From contig RPFO01001056.1 of the NCBI GenBank assembly GCA_009746045.1, forward strand, positions 1-47,500: a stretch of 47,500 bases of DNA, written 5' to 3'. The DNA is from Mesostigma viride (Eukaryota > Streptophyta > Mesostigmatophyceae > Mesostigmatales > Mesostigmataceae). The notes under the pieces are model-generated. The model was given only the letters and a program-made list of their open reading frames with translations. It did no database searches and was not told the origin of the DNA. Below are positions 30,367 through 39,766 of this stretch, one piece after another (within the stretch, counting starts at the first letter, position 1; each line of letters opens with the position of its first letter). A program made the position numbers and the translations under genes.

Positions 30367-30369
30367 TCA
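30367..30369 (-). other. In-frame UGA between Gag and Pol of element A
   Basis: Gag ends CAG TGA CTG, with Pol in the same frame. The context TGA CT is shared with element B. Confidence 0.7.
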
Positions 30370-31982
30370 CTGCTCCTTGTTGTCTTCTTGCTGAATGCCC
30401 TTTGAAGGCTGGCCTGCCTGGGACTTGTTGTTGTTCTTCTTCTTGTTGTTGTTATTCTTGTTGCTGCCCTGGCCCTGGGTCTTCTTGAAGCTGGGACACT
30501 CCTTCTTGATGTGCCCCCACCCCTTGCACAGGTAGCATTGTATCTTTGACTTGCCCTGGCCACTGCCCCCGTTGTCAGACGCGTTGCCCTGCTTGGGCTG
30601 ACCACCCACCCGCCTGAACACCGACTTGGAGTGTGACCTCCCGTCAGGGTCGAGTGAATGATTGGCCTTCCGCTTGTTGTGGTTGCCCCTACGCCCTCCT
30701 TGGCTTCGGTCAGCCTCGGACGATTTGGAGCCACCCTGGGTACGCCCACCTGCCTGGGTAGCCTTCACTGCTGGCACTCCACCCTCAAACAGCTCCTCTG
30801 CCTCGAGTGCTTGTTTGATTATGACCTTGTAGGTGTCAGGATATGCCCCAATATGCCTGACAACCTGGTTGTGCCCATTAGCTGTTCGTTTATCAGCAAT
30901 ATTTTCAGGGTATGATTTCAAAGTCCGATGTAGTATAAATCGGCATTAATATCTTTTTCAACTGTACTACGAGTACTGTGACTTGCTAGTGGTCGCATGA
31001 ATTTCTCTAGTGAACCTTTGTACGTTTTCTGGCGCTGCCTAGGAGGCGCTGTGGCTTAGTCCCCGCATGCCATAACGTCGTACCAACTAATGTTGGTCAC
31101 CGTCACTTGTGGTGAAAAGTTTGCTCATTTTGTACCGTACGATTTGTAATGGATCAACGGCAGCAAACAGTGTAGCCGCCACTGAAGGACTTTGTCCCTT
31201 CTATATAGGTGACTCATGGTGCACGAGAACCTTACCGGTTTGAACGCAGACTCAAAGTCAATATATTAAATCAGTAAAGCAATATACATTCGATCTTTAA
31301 GCCTTGCCACCTGTCCTACATTGTGACAGTAGGCCTTGAGGGTTGAGTGTGGGGCACACATGACCTTTAAGGAGCCACGTGTAGCCTTGTCCAGCCCAGA
31401 AACCTTGAGCCAGTTTGTCAGGGCTATGTTGTCAGCAACATTAAAGCCATGAGCCTTGCCCTCCTCAACCATTTTACAATAGTTAAGGAAGTTCTGGATC
31501 AGGTCTCCCTTGACCTCCCACCCCTGGTATTTATCCTGCCAATGGATCCCCACTTTCTTCCTCTGATCCTCTAGCAGCTCCTTTAACTCTGCCACGTAGC
31601 TGGACCAGGCCTTGTTGGCCTTCTTACACTCTCTAGTGAGGTCCTTTATCTGATCTGTACACTTGCCAAAAGTCTGGCTACCTATCCAGATCTGGTAATA
31701 GTTTGTACCACCGTACAAACTTGGAAACCCCTCTAGCCCCTCCACAAACTCTTCAGCCTGCTTGGGCTTTGTGTCTGACGTGACAGGTTGCAGTTGATTC
31801 ACAATAAGCAAACCCTGGGTAGTGAGATCATAACCAAGAACAGCTTGTGTATTATTAGGGTTGTGATGAACATTGGTAATTTCCCCGGTGACACCCACGT
31901 CATCTACGTGAGCTGTCCCGCTACCAGCACCACCATTATTCCCACTGGCTGGGGCACCTTTGCTACGGCGCCCGTCTGCCAT
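30370..31982 (-). CDS. Element A Gag with CCHC knuckle, interrupted by a 334-bp insertion
   Basis: The start is at 31982 (MADGRRSKGAPASG). The N-terminal part (31982-31266) includes GLEGFPSLYGGTNYYQIW, DQIKDLTRECKKANKAW and VADNIALTNWLKVSGLDK, comparable to Gag of B. The C-terminal part (30921-30370) has the knuckle CYLCKGWGHIKKEC and a Lys/Asn-rich tail (NKNNNNKKKNNNK). Between them lies an insertion bounded by an 8-base duplication. After removing it, one extra T in the run at 31268-31270 still breaks the frame. The product would be the particle protein that packages the RNA. Confidence 0.85.
30918..31259. mobile_element. 326-bp insertion in element A gag with 8-bp target duplication
   Basis: TCAAAGTC at 30918-30925 and 31252-31259 flanks 326 bases that have no place in Gag. 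The 8-bp duplication would suit a hAT-type or P-type non-autonomous element, but I see no clear terminal inverted repeats. It contains CTATATAG and a small hairpin (ACCAACTAATGTTGGT). A solo LTR of another family is an alternative. Confidence 0.6.
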
Positions 31983-32146
31983 TCTGCACTACAAGCTATT
32001 CAAAAACACCTCAGCAAAGCAGCAGAATAAAGTATGTACAAAAAATTGTCGCAACTGCCGCCTGCGCTGGTGTCGCCGCCGCCCCCGCGAATCGCCGCTG
32101 AAAATTCGACAAAATGTCGACGAGCACTGGATAAAAAATGGCCGAC

Positions 32147-32866
32147 TCAGTAGTCGAGGCCCCGGAAATCGCAGTACTCATAGGTAAACTCAGGATCCTC
32201 CATATCCGGCGTGTGTGCCGGACCTGCACCGGTATGTATCAAAACCGGTGTGCTCCCCGGCGCGAAAGTTGCGATGCGCCGACGCGCGACGAGGCGCAGA
32301 GGATGTGTAAAAATCGACAACAATTCCCAACCTGCGGGAATCCACTCTCGCAGAGCTGCGAGAAAAGCCACCAGGTTAATTAGAACCTGGCGTTCGCGAC
32401 TGCGTACGCCGCGTGTGAGCAGCGACAGCAATGCGAGGTCTTGAAATAAGTTTGTCAAAACCGCCGGGGCGCCCCCCGTGCGTAGTGATGCCCAGTTTTG
32501 TAAATTTCTCTGGTAGCCGGTGAGCGAAGAGATGGCGTTGTCCAGCTCCTCGATGGCAGTGGTGACTTCGTTCACCGACCGCAAACCTCCACGCACCTGG
32601 ACCGTAAATTGCGACAAAATGTTGCGAATCTGGTCCAACGGCGCGCGTAGAGCCGGCACCAGCTGCGGCAACTGGGGGTCCTCGGGGAAATCCCCGAGCA
32701 ATGGAAGAGCTGCGCGCTGCCGACGATGAAGTTCGTCGAGCGATATCGTGACCTCGTCAAGCAATTGCTGCCACGACGGCGCAGCCGGTCTTGGTAAAGG
32801 ATCAGCCGGCGGTGCGGCTATCTCCTCATCGCCGGGAATTCGGAATTCTTCAGAATTTGGCATATT
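32147..32866 (-). CDS. Element A leader ORF upstream of Gag
   Basis: The likely start is MPNSEEFRIPGDEEIAAPP at about 32866, shortly inside the 5' LTR. It encodes about 240 residues with helical, Leu-rich segments (QQLLDEVTISLDELHRRQ, PLDQIRNILSQFTVQVRG, VNEVTTAIEELDNAISSL) and ends FTYEYCDFRGLDY then TGA. No transmembrane segment or known motif was recognised. Its place and helical character resemble the leader ORF of B, so it is probably a real element gene rather than chance. Standard copia elements have no separate ORF before Gag. A role in RNA packaging or regulation would be a guess. Confidence 0.65.
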   Translation of the reverse strand, partial: NMPNSEEFRIPGDEEIAAPPADPLPRPAAPSWQQLLDEVTISLDELHRRQRAALPLLGDFPEDPQLPQLVPALRAPLDQIRNILSQFTVQVRGGLRSVNEVTTAIEELDNAISSLTGYQRNLQNWASLRTGGAPAVLTNLFQDLALLSLLTRGVRSRERQVLINLVAFLAALREWIPAGWELLSIFTHPLRLVARRRIATFAPGSTPVLIHTGAGPAHTPDMEDPEFTYEYCDFRGLDY

Positions 32867-32887
32867 TGGAACGAGGCGTGTAATACG

Positions 32888-33503
32888 AGTTGTATGAGAG
32901 TGAATGCCAAGAATTCCGCCATGGTTCTTGCAGGAAGTTGCCTTTATTAATAACAAGGAACACAGACGTAAGTCACGTCACTTCCAAGACTGCACGCAGC
33001 ACAGACGACAGGGTCGCAGTGCCAAGAGAACGTGCACGCAAGAACTAGCGTCCCGGTGCGACCAAGTCACACATATAGGTTGTTAGGGACGCGTCCAAGT
33101 ATTCAGCTGCACTGTCACAGCTGAACTGTCAATCAATTGATTACACAGACTCTGGCACGCCTTTGGCGCGCAGATCTATCAATTGTCCATACGGCTAGTC
33201 CTGTGGACCTATCCGTACACTGCTCAGCATCAATTGTCTCATAGGTCCTGGCGCGCTACAGCGCCCCTACCTATCAATTGACCATCAAGTCCTGTACAAG
33301 TCCTGTCAACGTCCTGCGGACTATCAAAGTGACACTTGTACATCCTGTGTCCGTACGCGCCCACAGTGGCGCGCCGGGTACTGTCGGCACAGCCTAGGAA
33401 ACGTCATAACTTTTACGTTCCTTAACCAAATGAGGCGTTCAAGGTGCCGCTGGAAAGAGCGTAACAATCTCTATCCATCTAACGTAAATCCTTTACGTTA
33501 ACT
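32888..33503 (-). repeat. Element A 5' LTR
   Basis: 616 bp, begins AGTTGTATGAG and ends CGTTAACT on the plus strand. The minus-strand bases just inside (CGTATTACACGCC) do not match an initiator-Met primer site. Confidence 0.95.
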
Positions 33504-33508
33504 TTATC
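33504..33508. repeat. Target-site duplication of element A, right
   Basis: TTATC is identical to 17155-17159. Confidence 0.9.
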
Positions 33509-33970
33509 GCCTTGTTTTTATCATGTATGATGCATTATAGGAAAAGCGATAAAGAGTTCGGTTCAGCCAGGGGGGCATATCTATGCCATAAAAAAAACTT
33601 TCCTACAACAACACAAGCCCTGGTCAGGGCCTTGGCTAAGCAGTTTCCAAGCCAAGGCCTTGGTAGGGTAGAGGGCCTATCGCCACAAAGGTTTCAATGC
33701 CGGGAAATCCCAGCCTCGGGGGTGGGGCTGGTGATGGGTCCTGGGCTTGTGAGAGACGGTCCGGGGGCGTAAGGCCTAATGAGCAGCCGCTGGAAACCGC
33801 CCCCCTAACGGGGGGAACGACATGGGTGCCGCCCTGCGTCCGCCGGGAAACCGTAGCGGCCACACGGGGGCGGCAGTACAGCCGTGGCAGCGTGCAGGAG
33901 GGGGGCCATGGGCGGAAAGAAAATCGGCACCAAGGTTGGCGACAGCCTTGGTGGCCAAGAAGGAGGTGTG
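33509..33970. other. No gene recognised; GC-rich stretch with inverted G/C runs
   Basis: Frames are open on both strands between 33640 and 34070, which reflects GC-rich composition. CCCCCCTAACGGGGGG at about 33801-33816 is a perfect hairpin. No motif was recognised. Confidence 0.4.
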
Positions 33971-34160
33971 GGGGCAACACCTTGTGTTCGAGTATGCTGG
34001 GCCCCCAGCATGGTGCTACAATAACCAACTTGATAATGATGTGCACTGAGTTTGAAGGTGTGGTATAGGCTGTCCGTATAAAGCCTAGCACACAAAAATG
34101 TAAAATAAATGTTTCTCTTGGTGGGAAGGAACTCCAATGGACCAAAAACAAGAAATGTAT
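33971..34160 (+). repeat. Dispersed module X, first copy
   Basis: These 190 bases are repeated without visible difference at 34528-34717. The module contains AATAAA in AAAATAAATG near its end, as in a transcript 3' end. Confidence 0.95.
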
Positions 34161-34500
34161 TTGCTGAGCTTCGCTCATTTTATATATGACGCGTGGACGG
34201 GCTCAAAGGGGACCGACCTGCCGTAGGTAGCGTAAGACTAGCGCTTGTCACGAGGGTACTGCACCGGCCGGCCCTTTTTGTGCCTATAGGCTGAGTGTGG
34301 TTCTGGAGTGCAGGCCTAGGTAGCTTCTAACGTACGTCACTAGACCTTGTTACCTGCGCCAGCCGCCAGGCGTGGCGCAACTGTGATTGGCAGTCAGTAC
34401 ACCTTGTACCTGCGCCAGCCGGCAGGCCTGCGTGGCGCAATGTGAATGATAGTCAGTACTTAGAGTGGTGTAGGGGACGTAGGGAGGCCTCTTTTCAGCT
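34160..34500 (+). repeat. Dispersed module Y, second copy
   Basis: It matches 16237-16577 with one substitution. Here it follows module X directly, with no GGAT array between. Confidence 0.97.
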
Positions 34501-34527
34501 CCCACCCACCCACCCACGCTGCTAAGA
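34501..34527 (+). repeat. Short CCCA tract between modules
   Basis: (CCCA)n followed by CGCTGCTAAGA lies between module Y and the second module X. Confidence 0.8.
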
Positions 34528-34717
34528 GGGGCAACACCTTGTGTTCGAGTATGCTGGGCCCCCAGCATGGTGCTACAATAACCAACTTGATAATGATGTG
34601 CACTGAGTTTGAAGGTGTGGTATAGGCTGTCCGTATAAAGCCTAGCACACAAAAATGTAAAATAAATGTTTCTCTTGGTGGGAAGGAACTCCAATGGACC
34701 AAAAACAAGAAATGTAT
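34528..34717 (+). repeat. Dispersed module X, second copy
   Basis: It is identical to 33971-34160 as far as I can see and is followed directly by a GGAT array. Confidence 0.97.
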
Positions 34718-34857
34718 GGATGGATGGATGGATGGATGGATGGATGGATGGATGGATGGATGGATGGATGGATGGATGGATGGATGGATGGATGGATGGA
34801 TGGATGGATGGATGGATGGATGGATGGATGGATGGATGGATGGATGGATGGATGGAT
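34715..34857 (+). repeat. (GGAT)n microsatellite, 143 bp
   Basis: About 35 perfect units lie between modules X and Z. Confidence 0.98.
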
Positions 34858-35395
34858 CACTAGGAGTTAATTTTACGGGGCGTAAACGCCCCGGTTGAGG
34901 TTACCGGGGCGGTTACTGGCCAGTAACCATGTACGTTTCAGGTTACCGGCCAGGTTACCGGCCGGTAACCTTAAACGCGACAGACTAAATACCGGCCGGT
35001 AATGGTTACCGGGCGGTAATAGTTACCGGAACGTTTACTGGGCGGTAACTTTTACCGGAGCCGTAACCATGCCCGTAACCTATCTGGGTTACGGTCATGG
35101 TTACGGCCCAAGTAGAAGTTACCGGGCGGTAAACTGGCATGGTTACGGGACCAGTTCTGAGAACCGGGATGGGTTACCGGCATGGTTACGGGACCAGTTC
35201 TGATAACCGGGCCTGGCTACTGGCCTGGTTACGGGTCCGTCAACCGTCCCGTAACCTGCAGTAGTTACGGCCCAGTAGTTAACCCTGGCTACTGCGGTGG
35301 TTACGGGGCCGGTTATGCCCCAGTAATAATAGTAACCCATGCCTACAACGCAGCCTGTCCGGGTTATGGCCCCGAATTCTAAAATGCATTGACCC
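34857..35395 (+). repeat. GTTAC-rich repeat (module Z), right copy
   Basis: It starts at the end of the GGAT array with CACTAGGAGTTAATTTTACG and parallels the left copy (3884 downwards) in inverted orientation. The last 140 bases diverge more. Confidence 0.9.
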
Positions 35396-36109
35396 CGGCT
35401 ATGGTGAGTGGCTTGCATGATATGTTGCTTTTCAAGATGCATTTTTGAATTAGGCATTTCATTAAAATGTTTAAGAAGTCATTAATAATCAATTGCACGA
35501 ATCACTTCCATCCGATGTTGTCAACGTGGGCTTCATGATGAAATCGTGGAGATGACGCACATGAAGTTCACGGAACATCTTAGGTAATAAATCAAGCCGT
35601 TACGGCAGTAGAACCTTGGCCGATGAGGGTGGCGTCTTGAAGCTGTTGTCACCCTCAAGTCCGCTCGGCCAGGGGTAATCGCCCATGTTGATTTGAAAGG
35701 TACCGCCGTCCATATGGCGGCTCCGCTTTTGGTGCGAGTTGACCAACTTCCCGTCTTAATCATTCCGGATTGCCTGCAGTTCATTCCGCCTTTGTCCAAG
35801 TAAGACAGCAACTGTCACGCACTCATAGAAAACGCAAAATGCCCCGAATGCAGTTACGGCCATACGGTAGCGAGGAATAGCAGTTGAAATTTCTAGTACA
35901 CAGGCAACTAGTAAGAAAAGGGACGATGCGTGCACCACCACCAATACGTACGTGCATCCCTCTCTTGAAAATGACAGCATCTTCCATGCCGTCCAAGAAA
36001 AACGCAACGTATTTAACATGAACCCGAATGCAGTTACGGTCGTAGAGTAGTGAGGACTGGCAGCTGAAAGTTCTAGTTGATGGGCTGAGAATAAGGAAAA
36101 AATGATGCG
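35396..36109. other. No firm gene; weak coding-like stretch at about 35630-35803
   Basis: On the plus strand one frame reads VDLKGTAVHMAAPLLVRVDQ and continues LPVLIIPDCLQFIPPLSK to TAA near 35803. It looks protein-like but matches nothing I know and has a frame change upstream. The sequence at 35820-36100 contains two similar blocks with AATGCAGTTACGG. Confidence 0.3.
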
Positions 36110-37360
36110 TGCACTCACCTACCCTATTACGTCCCTCCCATGGCGAGGAACCAGCAAAACCACCCACATACCCTGTTGTGTCCCTCCCTTGACAAGGAAC
36201 AAGCACGTGCACATGCCCCACCCCACATGCATGCCTCCCTTGACAAGAATCGAACGGGCACGTGCACCCACCTACCCTATGTGCACCCCTCCTTTGACAA
36301 GGAACAAGCACGTGCACGTGCCTACCCCACATGCATGCCTCCCTTGACAAGAATCGAACGAGCACGTGCACCCACCCACCCTGTGTGCACCCCTCCTTTG
36401 ACAAGGAACAAGCACGTGAACTCACCTACACTACGCGCGTCCCTCCCTTGACAAGGAATAGGCACGTGCACATGCCTACCCCACATCCATGCCTCCCCTG
36501 ACCAGTAACAAGCACGTGCACCCACCTACCCTACGTGCATCCCTCCTGTGACATGGAACAAGCACGTGCACCCACCAACCCTATGTACGTGCCTCTTGAC
36601 AAGCAACAAGCACGTGCACCCACCTACCCTAAGTGCCCCCCTCCTTCGACAAGGAACAAGCATGTGCACTCACCTACCGTACGTGAATCCCTCCCTTGGC
36701 AAGGACCAAGCACGTGCACCCACCTACCCGATGTCCGCCCCTCCCTTGATAAGGTACAAGCATGCCCACCCACCTACCCTACCTGCATCCCTCCCTTGAC
36801 ATGGAACAACCATGTGCACATTCCTACTCCACATGCCCCCTCCTTTGACAAGGAACAAGCATGTGCACTCATCTACCGCACGTGCATCCCTCCCTTGACA
36901 AGGAACAAGCAAGCCCACCCACCTACCCTACCTGCATCCCTCCCTTGACATGAAACAAGCACGTGCACATGCCTACCCCACATGCATGCCTCCCTTGACA
37001 AGGAACGAGCACGTGCACCCACCCACCCTGTGTGCACCCCTCCTTTGACAAGGAACAAGCACATGAACTCACCTACACTACGTGCGTCCCTCCCTTGACA
37101 AGGAATAAGCACGTGCACATGCCTACCCCACATCCATGCCTCCCCTGACCAGTAACAAGCACGTGCACTCACCTACCCTACGTATGTGCCTCTTGACAAG
37201 GACCAAGCTCGTGCACCCACCTACCATACGTGAATCCCTCCCTTGACAAGGTACACGCATGCCCACCAACCTACCCTACGTGGGCCCCTCCCTTGATAAG
37301 GTACAAGCATGACCAGCCACCTACCCCGCGAGCCTCCCTACTTTGACAAGGAACAAGCAT
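36110..37360 (+). repeat. About 50-bp minisatellite with CACGTG in most units
   Basis: Degenerate units with a period of 50-55 bases contain CACGTGCACCCACCTACC and CCTCCCTTGACAAGGAACAAG-like halves. There are about 24 units. Most carry the palindrome CACGTG (for example 36204, 36259, 36309, 36363, 36413 and 36463). The sequence has little G on this strand apart from the CACGTG words. Confidence 0.92.
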
Positions 37361-38204
37361 GTGGGCCCGCTAGCATGGCAGCAAGGAAGACATTACCCTA
37401 ACATGGCATGGCCAAAGCAAAAGAGACAGAGAAGTCAATGGAGAGAGAGCTCCTAAGAACTCCTAGTAAAATTGGAAACCATGGAGGGCAAAAAACGTTC
37501 AACAACTTACGATGGGCATCGGCACATACAGAGAAGCCCAGGTGTGCCAGGTGTAAAATAAGCGAGATTGAAGTGTCGCCTACCTCGTGGGAGACTTTTG
37601 GTATCTGGTAAACAATGAAAGCGAGTGGAAAGATGGACAACGTGAAAATAACATACAATCCACTGCAATGCATGCAAAGAGGACAGAATCAGTAATAAAG
37701 CGCGCTGCATTCAGGCAGCGCTGAGCAATTGAACGGTGAACAATTTAATCCGGAACGCATTGTCTACGCGACTCGATGCGACTAAACGTGGCATGCATAC
37801 GCGGTCGCTGACTGAAGACATTGTGTACCTGGCTCAGCAAGGTGCGCTTGCAGCCGCTTTCTTAAATATGCCGCAGGCGCACGATGTAACGAATTGAAGT
37901 TTGCATGTAGTAACAAAGGCAAGAAAAGCGGTGTAGCTGGCTACCGACTACGCCATAGTAAGCTGTATCGGAGTTGGCGCTGCCGATGGCTGGAAACGGA
38001 TGACCGAATCATGCTAAACTGGGGCTCCAAAAGGGCTTGTCATGCATCCTAGTGCGCCTTTTGCTTTTTTTTCTTCAAGCATCGTGAGCATGCGGGTTTA
38101 GGGGGGCGCTTATTCTTGCACCACTATCAGTCGGCTGGACTGCAATCGGCATAGCCAGCGCAAGGTGATGCAAGGGCAGGCAAACTTTACCAGCTCGTTC
38201 AAGG
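37361..38204. other. No gene recognised
   Basis: A 67-residue frame at 37408-37611 (MAKAKETEKSMERELLRTPS at its start) has no recognisable motif and may be chance. Nothing else stood out. Confidence 0.4.
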
Positions 38205-38952
38205 CTCGTTGATGAAATTCAAACATCTAGGCGGCGCGTCTGCAACGGCTCATCGCAATTCGAATTCGCAAGCAGAACCCTCGTTACACGTGGCGCATGC
38301 AGAGATCTGCTTCGGGCGGCTTGGCGTATCTCACTGCGTCGTGACTCGAGTACATAGTCAGCCTAGTTAGTACTCTGGGGGCCTCGAGTTCGGCAGTCCC
38401 CTATTCGGAAATCCCGGATCATATGTACTCCACACTATGTACTCTTGGAGTACATAGTGTGCCACCCTATGTACTCTTGGAGTACATAGTGTGGATTACA
38501 TAGGTAGTCACTCCTTCCTATGTAATACGGGCGTGTCTCACCGCGTCGGCAGTCCCCTATTCGGAAATCCCGGATCATATGTACTCCACACTATGTACTC
38601 TTGGAGTACATAGTGTGCCACCCTATGTACTCTTGGAGTACATAGTGTGGAGTACATAGTCACTCCTTCCTATGTAATACGGGCGTGTCTCACCGCGTCG
38701 GCAGTCCCCTATTCGGAAATCCCGGATCATATGTACTCCACACTATGTACTCTTGGAGTACATAGTGTGGAGTACATAGTCACTCCTTCCTATGTAATAC
38801 GGGCGTGTCTCACCGCGTCGGCAGTCCCCTATTCGGAAATCCCGGATCATATGTACTCCACACTATGTACTCTTGGAGTACATAGTGTGCCACCCTATGT
38901 ACTCTTGGAGTACATAGGGTGGAGTACATAGTCACTCCTTCCTATGTAATAC
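38205..38952 (+). repeat. Hairpin repeat family P, tandem array of four units
   Basis: Units start with CGGCAGTCCCCTATTCGG at 38391, 38547, 38699 and 38819, giving lengths of about 156, 152, 120 and 134. Each contains two (in one unit, one) hairpins CTATGTACTCTTGGAGTACATAG, with 10-base stems and a 3-base loop. The length differences come from loss of one hairpin module. The flank 38205-38390 matches the single inverted copy at 877-1150. Confidence 0.93.
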
Positions 38953-39062
38953 CGGTGTAATCATGCGTAATCATGCGTAATCATGCGTAATCATGCGTAA
39001 TCATGCGTAATCATCAGAGTAATAATCAGAGTAATCATCAGAGTAATCATCAGAGTAATCAT
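38953..39062 (+). repeat. 10-bp and 12-bp tandem repeats
   Basis: CGTAATCATG units (10 bp, about five) pass into AGAGTAATCATC units (12 bp, about four). Confidence 0.95.
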
Positions 39063-39085
39063 CGTCCAGACAAGCTGCACTGCCC

Positions 39086-39550
39086 CTAAGACCTTAACTT
39101 ACACAAGATGGCGATGGTCGTCGCCGGCAGCTCGACAAGTTCAGGGCAGCACGAAATAAGACAGGCAAGCCGACGCTGGCGCTCATCCCAATGAGGCCAT
39201 TCATCCGAAGCAGCCTCCATAACCTGGCCGCTCTTAGGGTGGCGAATCGGGGCGTCGTTGTCGTTGCGGAGCTTCAGCACGCTTGTCACAGCGGCGTCAT
39301 TGTAGGCGAGTAAGGTATCGATGTCTGCCAGGCTCAAACGCTGGCCTGGCATGTAGAATGAGGAAGAAATGGCGTCCGGCAAGGAGGTTTCAGCAGCTAT
39401 CGGAGTTGCTTCCGAAGTTGCTTCCGAAGTCTTGGATCGCTTGTTAGCGGCGTTCTTGGCGACGACAATGTCGTGGGCGATTTTGTTTGCAGCAATCTGG
39501 GCATCAATAGAATCGGCGGCAAGAGCTGAAGACGATGCGGGGACCTCCAT
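39086..39550 (-). CDS. Hypothetical protein, 154 residues
   Basis: From ATG 39550 the frame reads MEVPASSSALAADSIDAQ and on through a Lys/Ala/Thr-rich part (AKNAANKRSKTSEATSEA), then FYMPGQRLSLADIDTLLAYN, EAASDEWPHWDERQRRLACL and ELPATTIAILCKLRS to the stop at 39086. The composition, an ATG and an uninterrupted frame in AT-balanced sequence make it the most convincing intact non-transposon ORF of the window. I do not recognise a family. The N-terminal part looks disordered and the C-terminal part helical. It lies just beyond the family P array. It could be one exon of a longer gene. Confidence 0.5.
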   Translation of the reverse strand: MEVPASSSALAADSIDAQIAANKIAHDIVVAKNAANKRSKTSEATSEATPIAAETSLPDAISSSFYMPGQRLSLADIDTLLAYNDAAVTSVLKLRNDNDAPIRHPKSGQVMEAASDEWPHWDERQRRLACLISCCPELVELPATTIAILCKLRS

Positions 39551-39766
39551 AGCTACGTTTAATAGCACCTAGACGAGGGCAGGGGGCGCAGGCACACTGA
39601 TCACGTGCGTGGTGCCGCCATAATGTGCAGAAAAATAGCGAGATCTGCTGGGCAGGCCGCTGGCGATAACTTGCGAAATCCTGGGCGATGGCTGCCAAAA
39701 ATTAGATCGGCGTGTTCGTCATCAAAAGGCGAGTCTATTGCAATTTACCCGACCAAATTTCATCAT
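39551..39766. other. Spacer, no gene seen
   Basis: Possible upstream region of the 39086-39550 ORF. No clear TATA motif was seen. Confidence 0.3.

Larger units (their letters stand above)
17160..33503 (-). mobile_element. LTR retrotransposon A (copia-type enzymes), 16.3 kb including nested element B
   Basis: LTRs at 17160-17773 and 32888-33503 are flanked by the 5-bp duplication TTATC. Transcription runs on the minus strand: leader ORF (32147-32866), Gag (31982 down to 30367), UGA, then Pol (from 30366, interrupted by element B, to 18716). Without B and a 334-bp gag insertion the element would be about 8.0 kb. The RT and RNase H motifs are of the Ty1/copia kind, but the domain order and several key motifs are unusual. 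The LTRs differ by one substitution and one 2-base indel, which suggests a recent insertion. Confidence 0.93.

Noticed and set aside
38391-38952. CRISPR-like array
   Set aside because: Units are direct repeats with internal hairpins, but there are no unique spacers of constant length. The surrounding genome is eukaryotic.
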